From the NCBI RefSeq assembly GCF_011043525.1, contig NZ_JAAKGO010000001.1, forward strand, positions 372,001 to 436,000: DNA of 64,000 nucleotides. The letters are read 5' to 3'. Made by a program: the position numbers and the translations under genes. This document shows, piece after piece, positions 50,095-58,673 of the stretch. The stretch's first letter is position 1. Each line of letters begins with the position of its first letter. The notes beneath the pieces were generated by a model. It had not been told where the DNA came from and searched no databases. It worked only from the letters and a program-made list of their open reading frames with translations. This DNA comes from Sphingobacterium sp. SGG-5 (GTDB lineage: Bacteria > Bacteroidota > Bacteroidia > Sphingobacteriales > Sphingobacteriaceae).

Positions 50095-50502
50095 ATGATC
50101 CATTTATATTACGATAGTAAAACTGGTAATGTGCGACGTTTTATCGAGAAGGTAATACAGGTCACAGGTTGGTCGGCACATCGCATCCAAGAGCATATGG
50201 ATGTAGAAGTTCCTGGCCACTTGGTTACGTTCACGACCAACTTCGGCAAGATACCCACGCTAACGGAAGACTTTATGAAAAGTCATAACGACAAGATCTT
50301 TTCCGTAACCTCTAGCGGCAACCGCAACTGGGGAAGAAACTTTGGTGTTGCCGGAGATAAGGTAGCAGAAATGTACGATATCCCATTGGCCTTTAAATTC
50401 GAATTGTCGGGCACCATGGAGGATATTAATCAATTTATCGATATAATTAAGAATCAATACTATGATAGTAAACGAGGTAGCAAAAAACTGGATATTGCTT
50501 AA
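50095..50502 (+). CDS. nrdI: NrdI flavodoxin-like maturase
   Basis: 135 residues from ATG 50095 (GGAGGG 6-11 bases upstream; a TTG at 50083 would include the ribosome site). The FMN-binding flavodoxin supplies the oxidant to build the dimanganese-tyrosyl radical in NrdF. IHLYYDSKTGNVRRF forms the phosphate loop, TFTTNFGKIP follows, and TSSGNRNWGRNFGVAGDKVA with FKFELSGTMEDI is the NrdI signature. The 3' end lies 10 bases before the nrdE start. Confidence 0.95.
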   Translation: MIHLYYDSKTGNVRRFIEKVIQVTGWSAHRIQEHMDVEVPGHLVTFTTNFGKIPTLTEDFMKSHNDKIFSVTSSGNRNWGRNFGVAGDKVAEMYDIPLAFKFELSGTMEDINQFIDIIKNQYYDSKRGSKKLDIA

Positions 50503-50512
50503 TAACGAAATC

Positions 50513-52567
50513 ATGATCAAACATGATGACGAGTACAGCTTACATAAAGACAAAGAAGCTGTACGCGCCTATTTCTTAGAGTACGTCAATAAGAATACTG
50601 TATTCTTTTATACCCTTAAGGAAAAAGTTGATTATTTGATCGAGCATAATTATTACATTGATTTCTACCAATGGTTTACCTTCGCAGAGATGGAGCAGGT
50701 GTACAACTTTGTATTTGCTAAAAAGTTCCGTTTCCAATCTTTCATGGCAGCTTTCAAATTTTTCCAGAGCTATGCGCTGCGCGATGATTCCGGTGAAAAA
50801 TTCCTTGAGCGTTACGAAGATCGCATTGTAGCTGTTTCTTTGTTCCTTGCTCGTGAAGAAGGTGTGCAGAAGGCTATTGAATATGCCGAGATCATGATCA
50901 ATCAGGAATATCAGCCCGCTACCCCCACATTCCTGAACGCCGGCAAAAAACGCTCAGGTGAGCTGGTCTCCTGTTTTCTGGATGAGATCGGTGACAACCT
51001 AAATGGTATCGGTTATGCGGTTGACTCGGCGATGAAACTCTCTTCTATCGGAGGAGGGGTATCATTCAATATATCTAAAATCCGGGGTCGTGGTGAAGCC
51101 ATCAAAGGAGTAGACGGTCGTGCGGGAGGGGTATTGCCTATCATGAAGATTATGGAGGACACGTTCTCTTATGCCAACCAGCTTGGTCAACGTCCCGGTG
51201 CCGGTGCGGTGTATCTGAATATTTTCCATTCCGACATTGAGGAGTTTCTAGACTGTAAAAAGATCAACGTTGACGAAAAGGTACGTATCAAATCGCTATC
51301 TATTGGTATTATTATTCCGGACAAATTCATGGAATTGGCCGAGAAAGACGAGCCGTGCTACCTGATTTATCCGCACACCGTCATGCAAGAGTACGGACAG
51401 TACCTGGATGAGGTGGATATGGACGTGATGTATGACGAGCTGATCACCAACCCGAATGTCAAGAAAAAGAAAATCAATGCACGTCACCTGTTGGTGAAAA
51501 TTGCACAGACACAAAAAGAATCGGGATATCCGTATATCTTCTTCAAAGAAAACACCAACCGTGCCCATGCATTGAACGGGATAGGTAAGGTCAAATTTTC
51601 AAATCTTTGTACGGAGATTATGCAAGTTTCTGAAGTATCGGATATCAATATTTATGGTAAAGAAGATACGATTCGCTATGGTATATCCTGCAACCTCGGC
51701 TCATTGAATATCGCTACGGTCATGGACAACAAGCGTATCAAAGAAACCGTCAAAACAGCTATGCGTGCATTGACCGTCGTGACAGATGTGACGGACATAG
51801 AAATGGTACCTTCTATTGCAAAAGCGAACAGAGAGTTACATTCTGTAGGTTTAGGAGCGATGAATTTGCACGGCTATCTGGCGAAGAGCTTCATTATGTA
51901 TGAGTCGCATGAAGCTTTAGATTTTGCAAATACGTTCTTCATGATGATGAATTACTACTCACTGGAAGCTTCTATGGAAATTGCGAAAGAGCGTGGAAGA
52001 ACCTTTGTTGGGTTTGAAAAATCTGCCTACGCCGATGGGACTTACTTCGACAACTATTTAAATCGGGATTATATGCCCAAAACAGATAAAGTTAAAGAAC
52101 TGTTCGAAGGTATCCACATACCGACTATTGAAGACTGGGACAATCTGAAAGCACAGATACAGGAACATGGAATTTACCATGCATACCGCTTGGCTATCGC
52201 GCCTAATCAGTCCACTTCATATATCATGAATGCTACAGCATCCGTGATGCCTATCGTCGATATTATCGAAGTGCGTGAATATGGGGATAGTACAACATAT
52301 TACCCGATGCCTTACCTGACAAATGACAACTATTTCTATTTTAAATCTGCTTACGACATGGATCAGATGAAGGTGTTGAAATTGATATCTGTCATTCAAC
52401 GTCATATCGATCAGGGTGTATCGACTATCCTGCACACCAATTCAAAGGATTCGACACGTGATCTGGCAAAGTATTATATATATGCGCATAAGCTCGGCCT
52501 GAAATCATTGTATTATACCCGTACGCGAAAATCGACTATCGAAGAGTGTATCTCTTGTTCGGCGTAA
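50513..52567 (+). CDS. nrdE: Class Ib ribonucleotide reductase large subunit
   Basis: 684 residues from ATG 50513; an ATG at 50462 would overlap nrdI by 41 bases and adds a non-conserved stretch. Reduces ribonucleoside diphosphates to deoxy forms. Active-site Cys in SGELVSCFLDEIG, the radical block KFSNLCTEI (Asn-Cys-Glu), CNLGSLN with the second redox Cys, NQSTSYIMNATASVMP, the [15 protein letters not shown] Tyr pair in SLYYTRTR and the C-terminal redox pair ECISCSA. No ATP-cone domain is present at the N-terminus, typical of NrdE. Complete. Confidence 0.95.
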   Translation: MIKHDDEYSLHKDKEAVRAYFLEYVNKNTVFFYTLKEKVDYLIEHNYYIDFYQWFTFAEMEQVYNFVFAKKFRFQSFMAAFKFFQSYALRDDSGEKFLERYEDRIVAVSLFLAREEGVQKAIEYAEIMINQEYQPATPTFLNAGKKRSGELVSCFLDEIGDNLNGIGYAVDSAMKLSSIGGGVSFNISKIRGRGEAIKGVDGRAGGVLPIMKIMEDTFSYANQLGQRPGAGAVYLNIFHSDIEEFLDCKKINVDEKVRIKSLSIGIIIPDKFMELAEKDEPCYLIYPHTVMQEYGQYLDEVDMDVMYDELITNPNVKKKKINARHLLVKIAQTQKESGYPYIFFKENTNRAHALNGIGKVKFSNLCTEIMQVSEVSDINIYGKEDTIRYGISCNLGSLNIATVMDNKRIKETVKTAMRALTVVTDVTDIEMVPSIAKANRELHSVGLGAMNLHGYLAKSFIMYESHEALDFANTFFMMMNYYSLEASMEIAKERGRTFVGFEKSAYADGTYFDNYLNRDYMPKTDKVKELFEGIHIPTIEDWDNLKAQIQEHGIYHAYRLAIAPNQSTSYIMNATASVMPIVDIIEVREYGDSTTYYPMPYLTNDNYFYFKSAYDMDQMKVLKLISVIQRHIDQGVSTILHTNSKDSTRDLAKYYIYAHKLGLKSLYYTRTRKSTIEECISCSA

Positions 52568-52570
52568 TTT

Positions 52571-52691
52571 GGGTATTGAGTATTGAGATATGCGCCTGCC
52601 TGCGGTAGGCAGGTACTGAGATTGGAGAACGAGGAAAAAAGATCAAAGAATAAGGATTTACTGATCACTGACGACTGAAACACTGACGACT
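52571..52691 (+). repeat. Repeat-rich spacer between nrdE and nrdF
   Basis: Holds GTATTGAGATA (52580-52590), the inverse of the TATCTCAATAC core seen before ilvB and atpC; the hairpin CCTGCCT (52595-52601) with AGGCAGG (52607-52613); and a direct repeat CACTGACGACT (52666-52676 and 52681-52691). The spacer is 132 bp in an otherwise tight operon. Confidence 0.75.
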
Positions 52692-52699
52692 AATTTAAA

Positions 52700-53683
52700 A
52701 TGAAACAATTCACTGCAGTAAATTGGAATACACCGGACAACGACTATGCGTTGATGTTCTGGGAACAAAATATTAAACAATTCTGGATCGATACAGAATA
52801 TATCCCCTCGAAGGATATCGATAGCTGGAAGGGCTTAAGCTGGGATATGAAAGAATGCTACAAAAAAGCATTGGGTGGGCTGACGCTATTGGATACGCTA
52901 CAGAGCCATACTGGGATGCCGAAGATCATCGACCATATCGACTCCTTGCAGAACAAAGCGGTACTGTCCTACATGTGTATGATGGAAGCCATTCATGCGA
53001 AGTCGTATTCAACAATCTTTACGACGGTATCTACAACCAATGAAATCAATGATGTCTTTGGTTGGGTAGCCCAAAATAAATTCTTGCAATTTAAAGCTTC
53101 AACTATTGACAAGCATTATCGGGGTGTTGATAAGGAAAATCCAACAAACGAAGAACTGTTTATGGCATTGGCCTCATCCGTATTATTGGAATCTTTCCTA
53201 TTTTATTCTGGATTCTTTTTACCCCTCTGGCTGTGTGGACAAGGGCAGATGGTCGCATCAGCAGACATCATCAAGAAGATTGTTGCCGATGAGTCTATAC
53301 ATGGCGTGTTCGTTGGCTTAATAGCGCAGGAAATATTCGCCAAACTTCCGAATAAGGAAGAAGTAAAACAACGGTTTCTGACGTTATTGAATGAGCTGTA
53401 CGAGAATGAAATCAAATATACCGAGGAACTTTACACGGTGGTTGGTCTGACAGCTGAAGTAAAAGAGTATGTACGCTACAACGGCAACAAAGCTTTGATG
53501 AACTTAGGGTTTGACCCGATCTTCGAAGTGAAGCAGGTAAATCCCATCGTGTTGAACGGTCTGAATACGGAGACGACGCAACATGACTTTTTCTCCAAAA
53601 AATCAACCAACTATGAAAAGGCTACGGAAATTGTTCACCTCAAGCATGAGGATTTCCAGATGGACGCTACGGTAGATATTTAA
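52700..53683 (+). CDS. nrdF: Class Ib ribonucleotide reductase small subunit (radical-bearing)
   Basis: 327 residues. Metal ligands and radical site in order: D65 (LTLLDTLQS), E96 and H99 (MMEAIHAKSYS) with the radical Y103, E164 (LLESFLFYSGF), E198 and H201 (VADESIHG). All are present, so it is an active beta subunit. With NrdI in the operon the likely cofactor is dimanganese-tyrosyl. The tail ends EDFQMDATVDI. Confidence 0.96.
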   Translation: MKQFTAVNWNTPDNDYALMFWEQNIKQFWIDTEYIPSKDIDSWKGLSWDMKECYKKALGGLTLLDTLQSHTGMPKIIDHIDSLQNKAVLSYMCMMEAIHAKSYSTIFTTVSTTNEINDVFGWVAQNKFLQFKASTIDKHYRGVDKENPTNEELFMALASSVLLESFLFYSGFFLPLWLCGQGQMVASADIIKKIVADESIHGVFVGLIAQEIFAKLPNKEEVKQRFLTLLNELYENEIKYTEELYTVVGLTAEVKEYVRYNGNKALMNLGFDPIFEVKQVNPIVLNGLNTETTQHDFFSKKSTNYEKATEIVHLKHEDFQMDATVDI

Positions 53684-53712
53684 GCCTTACATGGTCTTAC
53701 GCATTAACGTTA

Positions 53713-53739
53713 AAGCCTTTTTCGACTAGAAAGAGGCTT
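53713..53739 (+). terminator. Hairpin after nrdF
   Basis: AAGCCTTTTTC (53713-53723) pairs with GAAAGAGGCTT (53729-53739) with one G-T wobble; a short GTTGTTTAACAAC palindrome follows at 53741-53753. The U-tract is weak, so termination may be incomplete. Confidence 0.6.
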
Positions 53740-53770
53740 CGTTGTTTAACAACTTACGCGGTTATCAGTC

Positions 53771-56233
53771 ATGCATATAATATACTTTTTTCTTCTTTTT
53801 TCGATCTTGCCGGCATGTGTATACAGTCAAAATACACCGTCAGACGTATTGACTTTGTCGTACAACAATCCTGCTGAGATATGGGAAGAAGCATTGCCCT
53901 TAGGCAACGGGCAAACGGGCGCTATGGTTTTTGGCCGGATACATCAGGAACGTTATCAGCTAAATGACCACACCCTCTGGTCCGGCTATCCTCAAGACGG
54001 GAACAATCCCAAAGCAGCCCAATTACTTCCTGTTATCCGACAACAGATATTTACGGAAGATTATGCAGGCGCAGAAAAAACATGGCGCAGGATGCAAGGC
54101 CCCTATTCTGCCCGGTACCTTCCCTTAGGTGACCTCTGGCTCACTTTTGAACATGAGGACAGTGTCGCCAGTCATTATAATAGGACGTTGGATCTCACGA
54201 CCGCCACTGCAAAGGTTGGCTATACGATTGATGGTATTCGTTTTACACGCGAGACCTTTATTAGCCACCCCGCCAGGGCGATGGTTGTCCAAATCCGAGC
54301 CAATAAGAAAGGTACAATTAATTTTACGGCCGGATTGACCAGCAAGTTAAAATATAAGACGAATGCAGATGGCGACCGGTTAGTCATGCAGGGGAAGGCA
54401 CCCAAATATGTCGCTGCTCGACACTATTTTCCGGAGCAAGTGGTTTATGACGATAAAGAAGGAATGGCTTTTGTATGTCAAATCCGCGTCAAGACAAAAG
54501 GAGGCAAGGTTCTGTCGAAAGACAGCTTGTTACACATTACAGATGCTGATGAGGTCACGATTTACCTCACTGAAAGCACCAGTTTCAATGGTTTCGACAA
54601 GTCTCCCGGGCTGGAAGGGAAAGATCCCGAAATAGCGGCTTCGGGCAAAATGGAGACCGTGTACAAAAAGCGCTTTAACGCGTTGCGAAAGGCACACATC
54701 CAAGATTATCAACACTTGTTTAACCGGGTCTCTTTCCGTATCGAAACCGATCGCAATCTCTCCCACCTACCGACAAATGCACGTCTGAAGGCCTTTGCCA
54801 GTAACCCGACAGACTATCAGCTTCAAATGCTCTATTTTCAGTTTGGCCGCTATCTGATGATTTCAGGTTCGAGACCGGGAAGCAGGCCCACCAACTTGCA
54901 AGGAATATGGAATGACCATATCCAGCCACCTTGGGGCAGCAATTATACGATCAACATCAACACGGAGATGAACTATTGGCCGGCGGAGAATGCGAACCTG
55001 TCTGAATGCCATCGACCTCTTTTTGACTTCATGCATGAACTTGCGGTAAATGGTGCGAAAACGGCCAAAGTTAACTATGGAATTGACGAAGGTTGGGTGG
55101 CACACCACAATAGCGACCTTTGGGCAAAGACTTCACCTGTTGGGCATTACGATCAGGATAAAACATATTATCCGGGTGCTTTTTGCTGGCATATGGGGGG
55201 AGCATGGTTGAGTACCCATCTTTGGGAACATTATCAATATACGTTAGATAAAGAATTTTTAAAGCACGAGGGATACCCGTTAATGAAAGGAGCTGCACTG
55301 TTTATGCTACATTGGCTAGTAAAAGACCCTCAAACGGGTTATTTAGTCACCGCCCCTTCAACCTCTCCTGAAAACGTGTTTACGCATAAAGGAGAGCGTT
55401 ACAATATCAGTAAAGCAACGACCATGGATATAGCGATTATCCGGGAATTATTTCAAGATGTCATACAAGCAACCCAGATTTTAGATACGGATGAGAAATT
55501 TCGGAATCAAGTAGAGGCAGCCTTAACTAATCTTTATCCCTATCATATCGGCAAGTATGGTCAAATTCAAGAATGGTTCGACGATGTGGATGACCCGCTG
55601 GATAAGCATCGACATATCTCTCACCTATTTGGATTGTTTCCCGGCACCCAGATCAGTATAGCAAAAGACGCTATTCTGGCAAACGCGGCAAAACAAACAC
55701 TTATCCATAGAGGAGATGTCAGCACAGGTTGGAGTATGGCCTGGAAAATCAATTGGTGGGCCCGTCTACAGGATGGAGAACATGCCTATAAGATACTCAC
55801 AAAGGCTTTCAATTATATCAACCCGAATGATAAGACTATGAAAACCATGGGAGGTGGCGGGACTTATCCTAATCTTTTTGATGCTCACCCTCCTTTTCAG
55901 ATTGATGGTAACTTTGGTGCTACTGCCGGTATTATTGAGATGTTGATGCAGAGTCATGAAGGGGAGATCCATTTACTTCCCGCGCTTCCCCAGGCTTGGC
56001 AACGGGGATACATCAAAGGAATCAAAGCCCGCGGTAATTTTGAGATTGACCTCCATTGGGCAGAGGGGAAATTACAGAAAGCCTATATAAAATCACTATC
56101 TGGAAGTGACTGTCAAATAAAAAGCGCAGCACCTATTCGGGTCGTGGGCTTGAAAACTATATCTAACGAAGCATCCACTATATTGAATTTCAAAACTAGG
56201 AAAGGGAAGACGTATTCGGTAGTGCCACTTTAA
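53771..56233 (+). CDS. GH95-family alpha-L-fucosidase / related exo-glycosidase
   Basis: 820 residues with a secretion signal (about 1-20). N-terminal beta domain with NPAEIWEEALPLGNGQTGAMVFG and LNDHTLWSG; the (alpha/alpha)6 catalytic barrel has NINTEMNYWPAEN near residue 396 (the paired Asn), TAPSTSPEN near 531 (catalytic Glu region) and DGNFGATAGIIEML near 710 (Asp). GH95 enzymes invert alpha-1,2-L-fucosyl (some alpha-L-galactosyl) linkages. It may supply host- or plant-derived fucose. It is convergent to PUL2 and lacks an adjacent fucose catabolic gene. Confidence 0.93.
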   Translation: MHIIYFFLLFSILPACVYSQNTPSDVLTLSYNNPAEIWEEALPLGNGQTGAMVFGRIHQERYQLNDHTLWSGYPQDGNNPKAAQLLPVIRQQIFTEDYAGAEKTWRRMQGPYSARYLPLGDLWLTFEHEDSVASHYNRTLDLTTATAKVGYTIDGIRFTRETFISHPARAMVVQIRANKKGTINFTAGLTSKLKYKTNADGDRLVMQGKAPKYVAARHYFPEQVVYDDKEGMAFVCQIRVKTKGGKVLSKDSLLHITDADEVTIYLTESTSFNGFDKSPGLEGKDPEIAASGKMETVYKKRFNALRKAHIQDYQHLFNRVSFRIETDRNLSHLPTNARLKAFASNPTDYQLQMLYFQFGRYLMISGSRPGSRPTNLQGIWNDHIQPPWGSNYTININTEMNYWPAENANLSECHRPLFDFMHELAVNGAKTAKVNYGIDEGWVAHHNSDLWAKTSPVGHYDQDKTYYPGAFCWHMGGAWLSTHLWEHYQYTLDKEFLKHEGYPLMKGAALFMLHWLVKDPQTGYLVTAPSTSPENVFTHKGERYNISKATTMDIAIIRELFQDVIQATQILDTDEKFRNQVEAALTNLYPYHIGKYGQIQEWFDDVDDPLDKHRHISHLFGLFPGTQISIAKDAILANAAKQTLIHRGDVSTGWSMAWKINWWARLQDGEHAYKILTKAFNYINPNDKTMKTMGGGGTYPNLFDAHPPFQIDGNFGATAGIIEMLMQSHEGEIHLLPALPQAWQRGYIKGIKARGNFEIDLHWAEGKLQKAYIKSLSGSDCQIKSAAPIRVVGLKTISNEASTILNFKTRKGKTYSVVPL

Positions 56234-56242
56234 TGAGGTATA

Positions 56243-56297
56243 AAGAGAAATCTATAGTCATAGAACTTGTGCCGCTATTTAACTATAGATTTCTCTT
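56243..56297. terminator. Long bidirectional terminator stem between GH95 and PUL2
   Basis: AAGAGAAATCTATAGT (56243-56258) pairs perfectly with ACTATAGATTTCTCTT (56282-56297), a 16-bp stem with a 23-base loop, at the junction of converging transcripts. Confidence 0.85.
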
Positions 56298-56305
56298 CAT
56301 TGATT

Positions 56306-57853
56306 TTACTCCCTATCCGTCACAATCATCCACGATGAAGCAATACTTGGATTATGATTAAGATTGCTAGCATGAGAAACAGAGAACACATTATAGGCTC
56401 CGTTGTTTGGATCCTCTAAGACGCCTACAGTTGCCCCACCTCCGTTCATATATACGGCTCCTTCACAACCTAAGGCTTTCAGGAATTCCGCCATCTCGTC
56501 CGGAGAAAAACCATTCGAAATGGATGTATATCTTCCATTTCCCACAAACAGATACACCTTATTCCTAGTCGTATAACCGATAGAAGGACGGGGTTCTCTT
56601 GCTGCCGGAACGCTGACAAAGGCACCATCACGTAAAATAATACGTCCGCCTACAGCTTGTTCCAAGTTATTCTTTTCCACGTCAAATTCTGTCCGGCCGC
56701 CTACAACAAAGCCCTTGTTATCTTTCTTTATCCCGAAAAATTGATCTGTGGTGTTGTAGAAGTCGGATTTCAGTATCTGACCATTCTTAACAAGCGGCCC
56801 ATTTAAGATATAAGTTGTTGGACTAGACGCTGTGACATAAAAATCACCCGTGATAGCTGCCAAGACACGCCAATCTGTACCCGCATAAGTTGTATTCTTA
56901 TGACCGGCCATGACTGCGAGCGTTTGTATAACATTGTAAGGAGGTGCTGCGTCATTCGGATTCCCCGGCTCCAGTTTTACTTTTGGATTATTTAAATCTA
57001 CCTCAAAAACCGTACATGATACCAGTTGTTTAGCAGGGTCAGTATCATTATTCATATAAGCTATTTCAGCCATTTTCACGCCGGGCGCAATTTCTCTTTC
57101 AGTACTCTGCACCACAGTCTTGACCAATGAGCTATTCTGCAAGACCTTTTCCATCATCGTAGGTTCAACATAGATTTCCTGGATATCGTCTACATCGCGT
57201 ACATTTAGATACACGTTTCCGCTTTCGTATGTGATATACCCCTTCGCCGAACTGATGCTCATCGGCATATCATACTCCAACTCCTCTGGGATAGTGACCC
57301 AAAATTTCAAACCAGAAGTTATTTCCTGCTCTATAAGATACGTAGTTAGGCCATCTCGATCTTCCTTCTCGGCAAAATCCAATTCACTCAGGCTGACCAC
57401 CTTAGAGGTAAATCTGCTGATATTGGCCGATAGATCGTCCAATGTCACCTGTGAAGCTGTGATAAATCCATTACCGACGACCGTAACTTCACCCGGATCC
57501 CTCAAGACAAAATGAGAATTTTCCACTTCCAATCTCTCCTCTCCTACCGCTATGCGTACCAGTTCACCTACGGCAAAAGCCGACGGATTAGGCACAAATA
57601 CCCGTACAGCAAAATCCGAATTATCCTGGATATGGATAGAACTACGGTCTGTCCCATTGACCGTACCTTCGATATACAGCGATTTCGCAAATTGTTTTTC
57701 ATTATTCTGTTCGTACAGATAAACCAGATCTGCGATCTGGACCAATTTATCGTAATCTGACGGATTTTGATCTGCTTTTTGAAACCCTTCCTGCTTACAG
57801 GCTGAAAATGTCAGCCCAAAGAGGGTAAATATATAAACATATAATCTTTTCAT
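56306..57853 (-). CDS. Phosphodiester glycosidase (NAGPA-type) lipoprotein with N-terminal OB-like region
   Basis: 515 residues. Lipobox TFSACKQ. Residues about 35-235 contain OB-fold-like strands resembling DUF5689 (SLYIEGTVNGTDRSSIHIQD, FAVGELVRIAVGEE). The C-terminal half (about 260-515) has the phosphodiester glycosidase (PF09992) pattern: AAITGDFY, VKNGQILKS, RPSIGYTTRNKVYLFVGNGR, EMAEFLKALGCEGAVYMNGGG and FSVSHASNLNHNPSIASSWMIV. Relatives remove GlcNAc from GlcNAc-1-phosphodiesters. Last gene of PUL2, 4 bases after the metallophosphoesterase. Substrate remains inference. Confidence 0.85.
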   Translation of the reverse strand: MKRLYVYIFTLFGLTFSACKQEGFQKADQNPSDYDKLVQIADLVYLYEQNNEKQFAKSLYIEGTVNGTDRSSIHIQDNSDFAVRVFVPNPSAFAVGELVRIAVGEERLEVENSHFVLRDPGEVTVVGNGFITASQVTLDDLSANISRFTSKVVSLSELDFAEKEDRDGLTTYLIEQEITSGLKFWVTIPEELEYDMPMSISSAKGYITYESGNVYLNVRDVDDIQEIYVEPTMMEKVLQNSSLVKTVVQSTEREIAPGVKMAEIAYMNNDTDPAKQLVSCTVFEVDLNNPKVKLEPGNPNDAAPPYNVIQTLAVMAGHKNTTYAGTDWRVLAAITGDFYVTASSPTTYILNGPLVKNGQILKSDFYNTTDQFFGIKKDNKGFVVGGRTEFDVEKNNLEQAVGGRIILRDGAFVSVPAAREPRPSIGYTTRNKVYLFVGNGRYTSISNGFSPDEMAEFLKALGCEGAVYMNGGGATVGVLEDPNNGAYNVFSVSHASNLNHNPSIASSWMIVTDRE

Positions 57854-57857
57854 TTTT

Positions 57858-58673
57858 TTACATTTTAAATCTACTCAACTTCTTTCTCGTTGTCGGAGTC
57901 ATCAGATAGGTTACGATCTCACTCTTTGTGATCTCTACCACCCGAAAGTTACGGTCAAATGACCCCCAACTTCCCCCCAGGCGCCCGTCAAACATATAGG
58001 GTACCCCTTGAATTGTCTTGATACTCTCATCATTGTGATCGTGCCCGTTGAACACGGCCCGCACGTTAGTATAGTTCTTCATCACGGCTTTGACATCGTC
58101 CGTACAGCCCATAGTATCCATATGTGGATGTATATGCCAGAAAATAAACACATGTTTCTTGTTTTTATATTTTTCCAGACTATTCTCCAAAAACTCTATA
58201 TTCGGGCATCTCAACCAGTTTTGGCTTATACTATCCGACGTCGTACCAAAGACAAAAGCCATATCATCTATTGCAAAATCCGAATTAAAGCTTTGATTCC
58301 AGGTCGATTGCCAGACGGCCTCCGACACCCGGTCATGATTGCCTTGTGTGACATACAGCTTGGGATGTACATCTTTCAACGCCTCATAAGCCTGCGGCAA
58401 AAATACCGGATCATTGTGGATAATATCACCGTTCAGCACCAGAAAACCACAGGAGCTCTTCGTATTGAAGTCCTTGAAAGCAGAGACAAAATTGCGCGTA
58501 TGCATTTCATAGTCTGTATTTGCCTCACCCCAATGCAGATCGGATGCCACCGCAAAACGGAAGAGTACAGGCTCCTCCTTTGGGTCAGGCACAGGATCAG
58601 AATCCGTCCCCTTACAGGCAAGAAAAATAGTCGTTGCCCCTATCGCTTGTAAAAATTTACGTCTGTCCATCAT
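57858..58673 (-). CDS. Calcineurin-like metallophosphoesterase, exported
   Basis: 271 residues. N-terminus DRRKFLQAIGATTIFLACKG combines a twin-Arg start with a lipobox-like LACKG, so it is probably an exported lipoprotein. Metal ligands of the calcineurin fold: ASDLHWGE (DxH), LVLNGDIIHND (GD), TQGNHDRVS (GNHD), FWHIHPH and FNGHDHNDES (GHxH). All are intact, hence an active phosphomono- or diesterase. Start overlaps the susD stop by 4 bases (ATGA on the minus strand), so translation is coupled. Confidence 0.92.
   Translation of the reverse strand: MMDRRKFLQAIGATTIFLACKGTDSDPVPDPKEEPVLFRFAVASDLHWGEANTDYEMHTRNFVSAFKDFNTKSSCGFLVLNGDIIHNDPVFLPQAYEALKDVHPKLYVTQGNHDRVSEAVWQSTWNQSFNSDFAIDDMAFVFGTTSDSISQNWLRCPNIEFLENSLEKYKNKKHVFIFWHIHPHMDTMGCTDDVKAVMKNYTNVRAVFNGHDHNDESIKTIQGVPYMFDGRLGGSWGSFDRNFRVVEITKSEIVTYLMTPTTRKKLSRFKM

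Noticed and set aside
53771..56233. Including the GH95 gene as part of PUL2
   Set aside because: It is on the opposite strand and separated by a long bidirectional terminator, so no operon link is supported.
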